Of a stretch of 64,000 bases of DNA, positions 24,284-31,742 are shown piece after piece. Under the pieces are notes generated by a model. That model saw only the letters and a list, made by a program, of their open reading frames with translations. It was not told the origin of the DNA and did not search any database. The stretch spans positions 124,001-188,000 of the forward strand of contig CBDFGE010000002.1 of NCBI GenBank assembly GCA_965247055.1, given 5' to 3'. The stretch's first letter is position 1; each line of letters starts with the position of its first letter. The position numbers were made by a program, and so were the translations under genes. This stretch comes from CBDFGE01 sp965247055 (GTDB lineage Bacteria > Chloroflexota > Dehalococcoidia > Lucifugimonadales > JAGWBF01).

Positions 24284-24695
24284 CGCTCAGCCCTGGGTGG
24301 CCACCATGGTACGCACCATCTACCAGCAGCCGTCCCCTCAGGAGGTGCATGCCCAACTCGAGCGGGTGATTGCTCAGCTCCAGGACCCGTTCCCACAGGG
24401 CGCCTCTCGACTGGACGAGGCTGGACCCGACGTCCTGGCCTTCTCCAGCTTCCCCGTCGCCCACTGGAAGAAGATCTGGTCCAACAACCCCCTGGAGCGT
24501 CTCAACAAGGAGATACGGCGCCGCACCGATGTGGTGGGCATCTTCCCTAACCGCCCAGCTGTCCGTCGCCTGGTCGGCGCCGTCCTAGCTGAGCAGCACG
24601 ACGAGTGGGCCGTCGGCCGTCGATACATGACACAGGAGGTAACCACCTCCAACGAAGCTCTACCCAGAGCCGAACTCGCAGAGGCAGCGGCCTAG
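23942..24695 (+). pseudogene. IS256 family transposase, second partial copy with internal deletion
   Basis: Starts with the 342-bp repeat (codons ~34-147 of the transposase) and then jumps at 24284 into the C-terminal third in a different frame. That third reads AQPWVATMVRTIYQQPS, LAFSSFPVAHWKKIWSNNPLERLNKE (with the family's conserved NxxERxNxE) and GIFPNRPAVRRLVGAVLAEQ. The catalytic middle is gone, so it is inactive. Together with 22020-22633 it shows a recombination event after or during the IS3 insertion. Confidence 0.85.
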
Positions 24696-24779
24696 ACGAT
24701 ATCAACAGGATGACGTACTCTTACACCACTCTATGGGACGTGACCCCCGCTTAATCGTATCGACGAGGAGGTAGCACCT

Positions 24780-26444
24780 TTGTTCCCGCCGGAAGATGCC
24801 AACGGACTGAATCAAGAGCAGGCTACGCGGCGGGAGAAGAGAGCTTCCGCTTCCCAGGATAGCCCCACCTACAAGACTCCCTCCCAGATACCGGTCCGGG
24901 CCCTGTACTCGCCTGAGGACCTCGCTGGCACCGACTACGCCAGGGACATCGGCCTCCCCGGGCAGTACCCCTTCTTGAGGGGCGTCCACGACACCGGATA
25001 CCGGGGCAGGCTCTGGACGATGCGCATGTTCGCCGGCTACGGTACCGCCGAGGAGACCAACGCCCGGTTCAGGTACCTGCTCGACAACGGCCAAACCGGC
25101 CTCAGCGTGGCCTTCGACCTGCCCACCCTCTACGGCTACGACACCGACGCCCCCCAGGCTGCGGGCGAGTTCGGCAAGTGCGGCGTGGCCGTCTCCTCCC
25201 TGGCGGACATGGAGCTTATATTCGACCAGATCCCCCTGGACCGGATCACGACCTCCATGACCATAAACAGCCCCGCCGCCATCATCTGGGCCATGTACAT
25301 AGCGGTGGCGGAAAAGCGCGGCCTGCCCCTGGAAAGCCTGGGAGGCACGCTCCAGAACGACATACTGAAAGAGTACATCGCCCAGAACGAGTACATCTTC
25401 CCCCCCGCGCCATCCATGAGGCTGGTGGTGGATACCGTGGAGTTCGCCACCAGGCACATGCCCCGCTGGAACCCCATCAGCATAAGCGGCTACCACATCC
25501 GGGAGGCGGGGTCAACGGCGGTGCAGGAGCTGGCCTTCACCATGGAGGACGGCTTCGAGTATGTGAGGTGGTGCCTGGCCAGGGGACTGGATATCGACGA
25601 GTTCGCCCCGAGACTCAGCTTCTTCTTCAACGTGGACAACTACTTCTTCGAGGAGATAGCCAAGTTCCGAGCGGCCCGGAGGATCTGGGCCAGGGAGATG
25701 CGGGACACCTTCCACGCCAGGAACCCCCGCTCCTGGTGGATGCGGACTCACGCTCAGACCGCCGGGTGGAGCCTGACGGCTCAGCAGCCGGAGAACAACG
25801 TGGTGAGGGTGGCCCTCCAGGCCCTGGCGGCCATCCTGGGAGGGACCCAGTCCCTCCACACCAACTCCCTGGACGAGGCCTGGGCACTGCCCTCGGAGGA
25901 CGCGGCCCTCCTGGCACTCAGGACCCAGCAGATCATAGCCCACGAGACGGGGGTGGTCGACACCATAGACCCCCTGGGGGGCAGCTATTTCGTGGAAACC
26001 CTTACCAACCAGGTGGAACAGGGCGCCCTCGACTACTTCCGGCGGATAGAGGACATGGGCGGGGTGATCCGGGCACTGGAAACCGGCTTCCTCCAAAGGG
26101 AGATAGCCGAGGCTGCCTACCGTTATCAGCGGGAGGTGGACCGCAGGGAGCAGATAACCGTGGGGGTCAACGAATACGTGTCCGAGACGCCCCCCGGCAT
26201 ACCGCTGCTGAGGGTGAACAGGGAGGGGGAGGAGCACCATATGCGGCGGCTGGTCCGGGTGCGGCGCCAGCGGGACAGCCGCGACGTAGCCCAGAAGCTC
26301 CAGGCCCTGGAGCAGGCGGCCAGGGGCTCTCAGAACGTAATGCCCCCCCTGCTGGAGGCGGTCAAGGCCTACGCTACCCTCGGGGAGGCTATGGACGTGT
26401 TCCGCGAGGTCTTCGGCGAGTACCAACCCTCCTGGGCTTATTAG
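24780..26444 (+). CDS. Methylmalonyl-CoA mutase large-subunit catalytic domain
   Basis: 554 residues of the acyl-CoA-binding TIM-barrel subunit of the two-gene type, lacking the C-terminal B12-binding domain. Motifs: RGVHDTGYRGRLWTMRMFAGYGTAE, VAFDLPTLYGYDTD, TTSMTINSPAAIIWAMY, ISISGYHIREAGSTAVQELAF, and QTAGWSLTAQQPENNVVRVA. The product family interconverts methylmalonyl-CoA and succinyl-CoA; isobutyryl-CoA and related mutases are close, so the substrate is not certain. The B12-binding partner is not in the window. TTG start at 24780, 8 bases after GAGGAGG. The IS256 element ends 40 bp upstream and may have separated it from its promoter or partner. Confidence 0.9.
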   Translation: MFPPEDANGLNQEQATRREKRASASQDSPTYKTPSQIPVRALYSPEDLAGTDYARDIGLPGQYPFLRGVHDTGYRGRLWTMRMFAGYGTAEETNARFRYLLDNGQTGLSVAFDLPTLYGYDTDAPQAAGEFGKCGVAVSSLADMELIFDQIPLDRITTSMTINSPAAIIWAMYIAVAEKRGLPLESLGGTLQNDILKEYIAQNEYIFPPAPSMRLVVDTVEFATRHMPRWNPISISGYHIREAGSTAVQELAFTMEDGFEYVRWCLARGLDIDEFAPRLSFFFNVDNYFFEEIAKFRAARRIWAREMRDTFHARNPRSWWMRTHAQTAGWSLTAQQPENNVVRVALQALAAILGGTQSLHTNSLDEAWALPSEDAALLALRTQQIIAHETGVVDTIDPLGGSYFVETLTNQVEQGALDYFRRIEDMGGVIRALETGFLQREIAEAAYRYQREVDRREQITVGVNEYVSETPPGIPLLRVNREGEEHHMRRLVRVRRQRDSRDVAQKLQALEQAARGSQNVMPPLLEAVKAYATLGEAMDVFREVFGEYQPSWAY

Positions 26445-26462
26445 CACATAGCAGGCGCGCGT

Positions 26463-26491
26463 TTGACAGTCCGGCCCTCATTTGCTAGACT
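26463..26491 (+). promoter_or_regulatory. Promoter for the FBP aldolase/phosphatase
   Basis: TTGACA, a 17-base spacer and TAGACT, the same box pair as the ilvB promoter. It leaves an unusually long ~148-nt leader before the ATG at 26646, in which a GAGCT-tc-AGCTC hairpin is visible near 26497. Confidence 0.75.
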
Positions 26492-26645
26492 GGCACTGAG
26501 CTTCAGCTCAGCAACACGAGGCCCGGCATCTCCCTTCTGGCGGTCCTCTCGCTAGTCCCAGCCGGACGAGTCAGCCATGATCGCCGATGAGGAGCGTGGG
26601 TGGCCCCGGTGGAATTCCAGCATATCTGCCGAATTAGGGGGTATC

Positions 26646-27818
26646 ATGAAGATTACTCTTTCGATCCTTAAAGCGGACGTGGGGTCCGTCGGCGGGCATA
26701 CAAAGCCGACCGATAGGATGATGGACTCGGTGCGCTGGGACGCCCAGGCGGCCATCGAGAAGGGGCTGCTGCTGGACGCCTTCGTATCCCACACCGGGGA
26801 CGACATATGCATAACTATGTCCCACCGGCGGGGGGCTGACGACGTGGACGTGCACCAGTTCGCCTGGAACGCCTTTCTGAAAGCCACGGCCATCGCCCAG
26901 GAATATGGCCTGTACGGCGCGGGGCAGGACCTGCTGGTGGACGCGCCCTCGGGCAACATCCGCGGGGCCGGGCCCGCCGTCGCCGAGGTGGAGTTCGACC
27001 ACGATCCCGTCAAGACCAACAAGGTACGGGGGGCGGAGTCCTTCATGGTCTTCGCGGCCGACAAGTGCGGCCCGGGGGCCTACAATCTGCCCCTGTTCCT
27101 GGGATTCGCCGACCCTATGTACTGCGGCGGCCTCATGCTGCCTCCCATGATCAGGGGGTTCAGCTTCCACATCATCGACATGGACAACACCGGGGGTGAC
27201 AGCATCATCGAGCTCAACGCCCCCGACCACTACTACCACATCACCTCCCTGTTGAGGGACAACGAGCGGTTCGGCATCGACGGCATTTACTCCCGCACCG
27301 ACGGCCAGCAGGCCGCGGCCGTCTCGGCCCAACGCCTCCACAGCATCGCCGGCGCCTACACCGGAAAGGACGATCCGGTGGCCCTCGTGAGGAACCAGGG
27401 CATATTCCCGGCCCCGGAAGAGCTGATCTCCCCCTTTGCCAAGGCCCACTACGTGGGGGGTGACGCCCGCGGGTCCCACGTCATGCCCCTTATGCCCGTC
27501 CCCTTGAATACGCCGGTGACGGGCATATACTGTCTGCCCCTGGTATCCTGTGTCGGTTTCTCGTTGAGTGCCCAGGGCCACTTCTCAGATTCCTACATCG
27601 ACTTCTTTGACAATCCCGCGTGGGACGTCGTCCGGCACAGAGCCCAGGAGAAGGCCATCGAGATGCGGAGCCAGGGATGGTCGGGGGCCGCGATGCTGCC
27701 CTACAGCGAGCTGGAGTACGGTGGGTTCCGTACGACGGTGACCAATCTGGTGGAGCGCTTCTCCTTCAGAAACGGCAAAGAGGCACCGGCCCAGGCGGAA
27801 AAAGCCACCGCCGACTAG
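26646..27818 (+). CDS. Bifunctional fructose-1,6-bisphosphate aldolase/phosphatase
   Basis: A gluconeogenic enzyme that condenses triose phosphates and dephosphorylates the product to fructose 6-phosphate, with magnesium. It is typical of archaea and deep-branching bacteria. The 390 residues show Asp11 and His18 (ILKADVGSVGGHTKP), HTGDDICI, the GKDD motif whose Lys forms the Schiff base, and the C-terminal YSELEYGGFR. The start is the ATG at 26646 after AGGGGG; the upstream frame to 26577 lacks support. It has its own promoter and a hairpin downstream. It implies gluconeogenic or autotrophic carbon flow. Confidence 0.93.
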   Translation: MKITLSILKADVGSVGGHTKPTDRMMDSVRWDAQAAIEKGLLLDAFVSHTGDDICITMSHRRGADDVDVHQFAWNAFLKATAIAQEYGLYGAGQDLLVDAPSGNIRGAGPAVAEVEFDHDPVKTNKVRGAESFMVFAADKCGPGAYNLPLFLGFADPMYCGGLMLPPMIRGFSFHIIDMDNTGGDSIIELNAPDHYYHITSLLRDNERFGIDGIYSRTDGQQAAAVSAQRLHSIAGAYTGKDDPVALVRNQGIFPAPEELISPFAKAHYVGGDARGSHVMPLMPVPLNTPVTGIYCLPLVSCVGFSLSAQGHFSDSYIDFFDNPAWDVVRHRAQEKAIEMRSQGWSGAAMLPYSELEYGGFRTTVTNLVERFSFRNGKEAPAQAEKATAD

Positions 27819-27870
27819 GACAATGTAGGCCCCCTGATGTGGGGTAGCCCGTCGACGCTGATTACAACGT

Positions 27871-27903
27871 GGGCCTGCGAGAGATATGTCTCTCCGCAGG
27901 CCC
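27871..27903. terminator. Strong hairpin between FBP aldolase/phosphatase and rdgB
   Basis: GGGCCTGCG-AGAGA pairs with TCTCT-C-CGCAGGCCC over a TATG loop, with one bulge. There is no T-run. It probably ends the upstream transcript. Confidence 0.5.
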
Positions 27904-27984
27904 GCTGAGGTTTACGCAACACCTCGATGAAGATAGAATAGGGGTCGGTGCCCTAGAGGACTCCCACCAGTCAATAGGGAGAAG

Positions 27985-28599
27985 ATGGCTTTGCCGAAGC
28001 TCCTGGTAGCCACCAGAAATCCGGGCAAGACAAGGGAGTACGCACAGCTCCTTCGGGGCATCCCCTACGACGCCATCTCCCTGGACGAGGCGGGCATATC
28101 GGAGGAGGTGGAGGAGACCGGTGACAGCTTCGAAGAGAACGCTTGTATCAAGGCCCGGGCATACGCCGCCCTGAGCGGCCTCCTCACACTGGCCGACGAC
28201 TCGGGCCTGGAAGTAGATGCCCTGGGAGGTGGGCCGGGTGTAAGGTCGGCCCGGTACGGTGGCGAGGACGTTACAGATGAAGAGAGGGTGACGCTGCTCC
28301 TGAAAAATCTGGAGGGCGTCCCGTGGGAGGAGAGAACCGGGCGGTTTCGTTGCGTCATCGCCATCTCGTCTCCATCGGGGGAGGTGAACACAGTGAACGG
28401 AACCGTGGAGGGCATCATAGGTTACGAGCCCAGGGGCACGAACGGCTTCGGGTACGACCCCGTGTTCTGCCTCCCACACCTGGACAGGACCACGGCGGAG
28501 CTTTCCCCTGAGCAGAAGAACGACCTCAGCCATAGGGCCGAGGCGGCCGGGAAAGCGGTGGCCTGGCTTCTCAGCACGGCGTCGCGGAGGGAATCTTAG
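27985..28599 (+). CDS. rdgB: XTP/dITP diphosphatase (RdgB/HAM1)
   Basis: House-cleaning pyrophosphatase that removes ITP, XTP and dITP from nucleotide pools. 204 residues with the N-terminal LLVATRNPGKTREY nucleotide loop, TGDSFEENACIKARAYA, the metal-binding LADDSGLEVDALGG, and the specificity motif GTNGFGYDPVF, ending DLSHRAEAAGKAV. The ATG follows GGGAGAAG. moaA starts 5 bp downstream, so rdgB, moaA and the rnhA-moaC fusion likely form one transcript. Confidence 0.95.
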   Translation: MALPKLLVATRNPGKTREYAQLLRGIPYDAISLDEAGISEEVEETGDSFEENACIKARAYAALSGLLTLADDSGLEVDALGGGPGVRSARYGGEDVTDEERVTLLLKNLEGVPWEERTGRFRCVIAISSPSGEVNTVNGTVEGIIGYEPRGTNGFGYDPVFCLPHLDRTTAELSPEQKNDLSHRAEAAGKAVAWLLSTASRRES

Positions 28600-28604
28600 C
28601 AAGG

Positions 28605-29627
28605 ATGCAGAACGGGATAACGGACAAGTTCGGCAGGCCCATCAGGGATTTAAGGGTCTCGGTTACCGATAGATGCAACTTCCGGTGCCCCTACTGTATG
28701 CCCGCCGAGATATACGGCGAGAAGTACGAGTTTCTCCCCAGGCAGGAGCTGCTGACCTTCGAGGAGATCGCCCGGCTCACCCGCCTATTCGTCGGCCTCG
28801 GAGTCACCAAGATCAGGCTGACCGGGGGTGAGCCGCTCCTTAGGAACGGCATCGAACGCCTCACGGCGTTGATCGCCGGGATCGATGGGGCCGTAGATGT
28901 GACCCTGACCACCAACGGTTTCCTCCTGGCCGGGAAAGCCCAGGCGCTGAAGGACGCCGGCCTCCGGAGGGTGACCGTGAGTCTGGACTCCCTCGACGAT
29001 GATGTGTTCAAGGCGATGAACGGGCGGGGCTACGGCACCCGGCGAGTGCTGGAGGGTATCCGGAAGGCTGAGGAGGTCGGGCTGCTCCCCATAAAGATCA
29101 ACGCCGTCGTCCAGCGCGGGGTAAACGACCACACCATCGTCGATCTTGCCCGGCATTTCAAGGGCACCGGCCACATCGTCCGCTTCATCGAATACATGGA
29201 CGTGGGCAACCTGAACGGCTGGAAGCTGGACCACGTGGTCCCGGCCGACGAAATCGTCCAGAGGATCGACGCGGAGTTGCCCCTGGAACCCGTCGAGGCG
29301 AACTACAGGGGAGAGGTGGCACTGCGGTACCGGTACGCCGACGGCAGTGGCGAGATAGGCGTCATCGCATCGGTTACCAAGCCCTTCTGCGGTGACTGTA
29401 CCAGAGCGCGGCTGTCCACAGACGGCAAGCTGTACACATGCCTGTTCGCCGGCTCCGGCACAGACCTACGGGGCCCGATGAGAGATGGCGCCGGCGACGA
29501 GGACCTCCGGACCCTGATGGCGGGCGTCTGGGGGCGCAGGCAGGACCGCTACTCCGAGCTCAGGGCGCTGGCAACGACCTGGGAGAACCGGCCGAAGAAG
29601 GTAGAGATGTACCAGATCGGCGGATAG
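28605..29627 (+). CDS. moaA: GTP 3',8-cyclase MoaA (molybdenum cofactor)
   Basis: Radical SAM enzyme that starts molybdopterin synthesis. The 340 residues contain the CxxxCxxC cluster motif (DRCNFRCPYCMPAE at about residue 26) and KIRLTGGEPLLR. The second C-terminal 4Fe-4S site is FCGDCTRARLSTDGKLYTCLF. The C-terminal Gly-Gly (YQIGG) is needed for GTP use. The ATG at 28605 is 5 bp after rdgB. The MoaC partner is encoded in the next reading frame as part of a fusion with RNase H. Confidence 0.96.
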   Translation: MQNGITDKFGRPIRDLRVSVTDRCNFRCPYCMPAEIYGEKYEFLPRQELLTFEEIARLTRLFVGLGVTKIRLTGGEPLLRNGIERLTALIAGIDGAVDVTLTTNGFLLAGKAQALKDAGLRRVTVSLDSLDDDVFKAMNGRGYGTRRVLEGIRKAEEVGLLPIKINAVVQRGVNDHTIVDLARHFKGTGHIVRFIEYMDVGNLNGWKLDHVVPADEIVQRIDAELPLEPVEANYRGEVALRYRYADGSGEIGVIASVTKPFCGDCTRARLSTDGKLYTCLFAGSGTDLRGPMRDGAGDEDLRTLMAGVWGRRQDRYSELRALATTWENRPKKVEMYQIGG

Positions 29628-29684
29628 CGGCCGTGGCCTCCCATGGAGTGTGGCCCCGGAGGAGGGGCCGATCTTTGTTTTGGG

Positions 29685-30614
29685 ATGTCTCATATGCCGA
29701 GTGGGCAACGGTTCGACATATACACCGACGGGGCATGCCAGGGTAATCCCGGAAGGGGCGGGTGGGCCGCCGTGCTTACCGGTCCCGCGGGCAAGCAGGT
29801 GCTATCGGGGGGTGAGGAGCACACCACCAACAACCGCATGGAGTTGCTGGGCGCCATCAATGGCCTGGAAGCCACCCCAGAGGGCTCTCAGGTCTCGATA
29901 CACAGCGACAGCACGTACCTGGTCAACACCATGACCCGTAGCTGGAAGCGCAATGCCAACCTGGACCTGTGGAAGCGCCTGGACGGCCTCTGCGCCTCCC
30001 GAAGAGTGGACTGGCAGTGGGTAAAGGGCCACAGCGGGGATCAGGGCAACGAGGAGGCCGACGCCTGGGCCGGCTGGGAAGCGGGGGTCAAGGAGGCGCG
30101 CCCAATGACAGACGAGGTGCCGCAGGGCAGCCATGCACCCTCCCTCAGCCACCTCGACGAAAGGGGGCAGGCCACCATGGTGGACGTGGGCTGGAAGCCC
30201 GACACTGAACGCGAGGCCGTGGCCCACGGCTCCGTCCTACTTCAGCCAGAGACGTTACGCCTCATCAGGGAGGGGCAGGTCAAGAAAGGCGACGTGCTGG
30301 CCACCGCCAGGCTGGCCGGAATCATGGGGGCAAAGCAGACTCCCCACCTGATACCCCTGTGCCATCCGCTCCCACTGACCCACATATCCGTCGATCTTGA
30401 GCTGGACGATAAGGAGAGCCGGATCCGGATCACCGCCACGGCGAAAACTCGCGCCAAGACGGGAGTGGAGATGGAGGCTCTCACGGCGGTTTCGGTTGCC
30501 GCCCTTACCCTCTACGACATGTGCAAGTCGGCGGACAGGAGTATGCGCATCCACGACATCCGCCTCGTCGAGAAACGAGGCGGAAAGAGCGGCGACATGG
30601 TCCTAGAGAGCTAG
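29685..30614 (+). CDS. RNase HI - MoaC fusion
   Basis: One uninterrupted frame encodes two complete enzymes. Residues ~1-138 are RNase HI (FDIYTDGACQGNPGRGGWAA, TTNNRMELLGAINGLE, IHSDSTYLVN, VKGHSGDQGNEEADAWA), with the Asp-Glu-Asp-Asp metal residues present. Residues ~150-309 are cyclic pyranopterin monophosphate synthase MoaC (SHLDERGQATMVDVGWK, PHLIPLCHPLPLTHISVD, VEMEALTAVSVAALTLYDMCK). MoaC follows MoaA in the molybdopterin pathway. At the junction, AAGGAGG lies 8 bases before an in-frame ATG at 30105 (TDEVPQG), so a free MoaC could also be made by internal initiation. The RNase H start is uncertain (29643, 29685 or 29694). Confidence 0.9.
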   Translation: MSHMPSGQRFDIYTDGACQGNPGRGGWAAVLTGPAGKQVLSGGEEHTTNNRMELLGAINGLEATPEGSQVSIHSDSTYLVNTMTRSWKRNANLDLWKRLDGLCASRRVDWQWVKGHSGDQGNEEADAWAGWEAGVKEARPMTDEVPQGSHAPSLSHLDERGQATMVDVGWKPDTEREAVAHGSVLLQPETLRLIREGQVKKGDVLATARLAGIMGAKQTPHLIPLCHPLPLTHISVDLELDDKESRIRITATAKTRAKTGVEMEALTAVSVAALTLYDMCKSADRSMRIHDIRLVEKRGGKSGDMVLES

Positions 30615-30689
30615 GCTTGGAACTGGTGCCCGGCATCCACAGAGTGGATGGGACCTGGGGGGCAGTTCCGGCCTCCTTGCCTGTCCCCC

Positions 30690-31295
30690 CTAGAGTCGGC
30701 GCGCCTCGTAAGCGGCGATCTCGGCCTCGTGCTCCAGGATCAGACCGATGTCGTCGAGGCCGTTGAGTAGGCAGTGGCGCCGGAACTCGTGGACCTGGGG
30801 ATCCCTGTGTACGACGAAGGGGAAGCTCAGGCCCTCGTCGTCCCTCATCTCGCAGGACTCCAGGTCCACCGTTAGCCGGTAGCCCGGCCTGCTCTTTGCT
30901 TCGGACATAATCCGGCCAACCTGATCCTCGTGCAGGTGAGCAGGGACGATGCCGTTGTCGAAGCAGTTCTTGTGAAAAATGTCGGCGAAGCTGGGGCCGA
31001 TGATGACTCGGAAGCCGTAGTCCAGGAGGGCCCAGGGCGCGTGCTCCCGCGAAGAGCCGGACCCGAAGTTACGCCTCGCCACCAGGATACTGGCGTCCCG
31101 GTATCTGGGGTCGTTCAGCACGAAGTCGGGGTTGGGACTTCCGTCTTCCAGGAAGCGTAAGCTTGCGAAGAGGAACTGGCCGTACCCAGTGCGCTCGATG
31201 CGCTTGAGGTACACCGCCGGGATGATCTGGTCCGTATCCACGTTCACCCGGTCCAGCGGCACCACGACGCCGGTCACCTTCGTAAAGGGTTCCAT
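30690..31295 (-). CDS. leuD: 3-isopropylmalate dehydratase small subunit
   Basis: Isomerises 2- to 3-isopropylmalate together with LeuC. 201 residues with VPLDRVNVDTDQIIPAVYLK, the swivelling-domain signature RRNFGSGSSREHAPWAL, and DIFHKNCFDNGIVP. It has the length of the proteobacterial-type small subunit. It is the last gene of the ilv-leu operon, separated from leuC by an HNH endonuclease gene. Confidence 0.95.
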   Translation of the reverse strand: MEPFTKVTGVVVPLDRVNVDTDQIIPAVYLKRIERTGYGQFLFASLRFLEDGSPNPDFVLNDPRYRDASILVARRNFGSGSSREHAPWALLDYGFRVIIGPSFADIFHKNCFDNGIVPAHLHEDQVGRIMSEAKSRPGYRLTVDLESCEMRDDEGLSFPFVVHRDPQVHEFRRHCLLNGLDDIGLILEHEAEIAAYEARRL

Positions 31296-31320
31296 TTTGA
31301 TTCTCCGTTTCAGTCATGTT

Positions 31321-31683
31321 TTATGCAACTGGAGGTAGGGGGCGTTCCAGGTACAGCGGTGCAACCGACTTTAACCACCGACCATAGAATTCCTTCCGAC
31401 GCTGGCCAGCACGTGTCCGTTTGTCCTCCAGTATTTGTTCTCTGGCGGCACTTGGAGAGAATTTCATCCTGCTTGTAATGGAGTTACAAGCCCTGCATGC
31501 TGTGATGAGGTTTTCCATGCTATTGTCCCCCTCAGAACTCTGAGGCCGAATATGATCAACGCTTAACTGCATCCAGTTATCAAACAGTCTGCCGTCAAAG
31601 CCGCAATAGGCACAGGTAAAATGGTCGCGCTCAAAAACCTTGATCCCATAATCTCCGAGGGCTGTCCCAGACAGACCACTCAT
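31321..31683 (-). CDS. HNH endonuclease inserted between leuC and leuD
   Basis: A 120-residue HNH nuclease: FTCAYCGFDGR supplies the first Cys pair, LSVDHIRPQSSEGDNS the catalytic Asp-His, and MENLITACRACNSI the Asn and second Cys pair. The C-terminus ends in a Trp/Arg-rich helix. Its GC content is visibly lower than leuC and leuD on either side, so it looks acquired, yet it lies in the same direction within the operon (25 bp from leuD, 59 bp from leuC). It may be a free-standing homing-type nuclease or a domesticated one; nothing else identifies its target. Confidence 0.85.
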   Translation of the reverse strand: MSGLSGTALGDYGIKVFERDHFTCAYCGFDGRLFDNWMQLSVDHIRPQSSEGDNSMENLITACRACNSITSRMKFSPSAAREQILEDKRTRAGQRRKEFYGRWLKSVAPLYLERPLPPVA

Positions 31684-31742
31684 GGCTCAATCTCCTTCAC
31701 ACCAGCGAGCGCCGCTCAGACGGATACTGCCGTTTTAACCTC

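Larger units (their letters stand above)
21920..24739 (+). mobile_element. Rearranged IS256-family element (contains a nested IS3 element)
   Basis: Ends are marked by inverted repeats starting GTCCCA with the shared block AGTGGTGTAA (left 21920-21938, right 24721-24739 on the other strand, about 16 of 19 matching). No target duplication is evident. Inside are a 5' transposase part, an intact IS3-family element, and a second partial transposase copy with an internal deletion. The element cannot encode a full transposase. Confidence 0.8.

Noticed and set aside
26463..26500. Second copy of the ilv promoter as a repeat element
   Set aside because: Only the -35/-10 boxes match; the spacer and flanks differ, so it is a shared promoter class and not a repeat.
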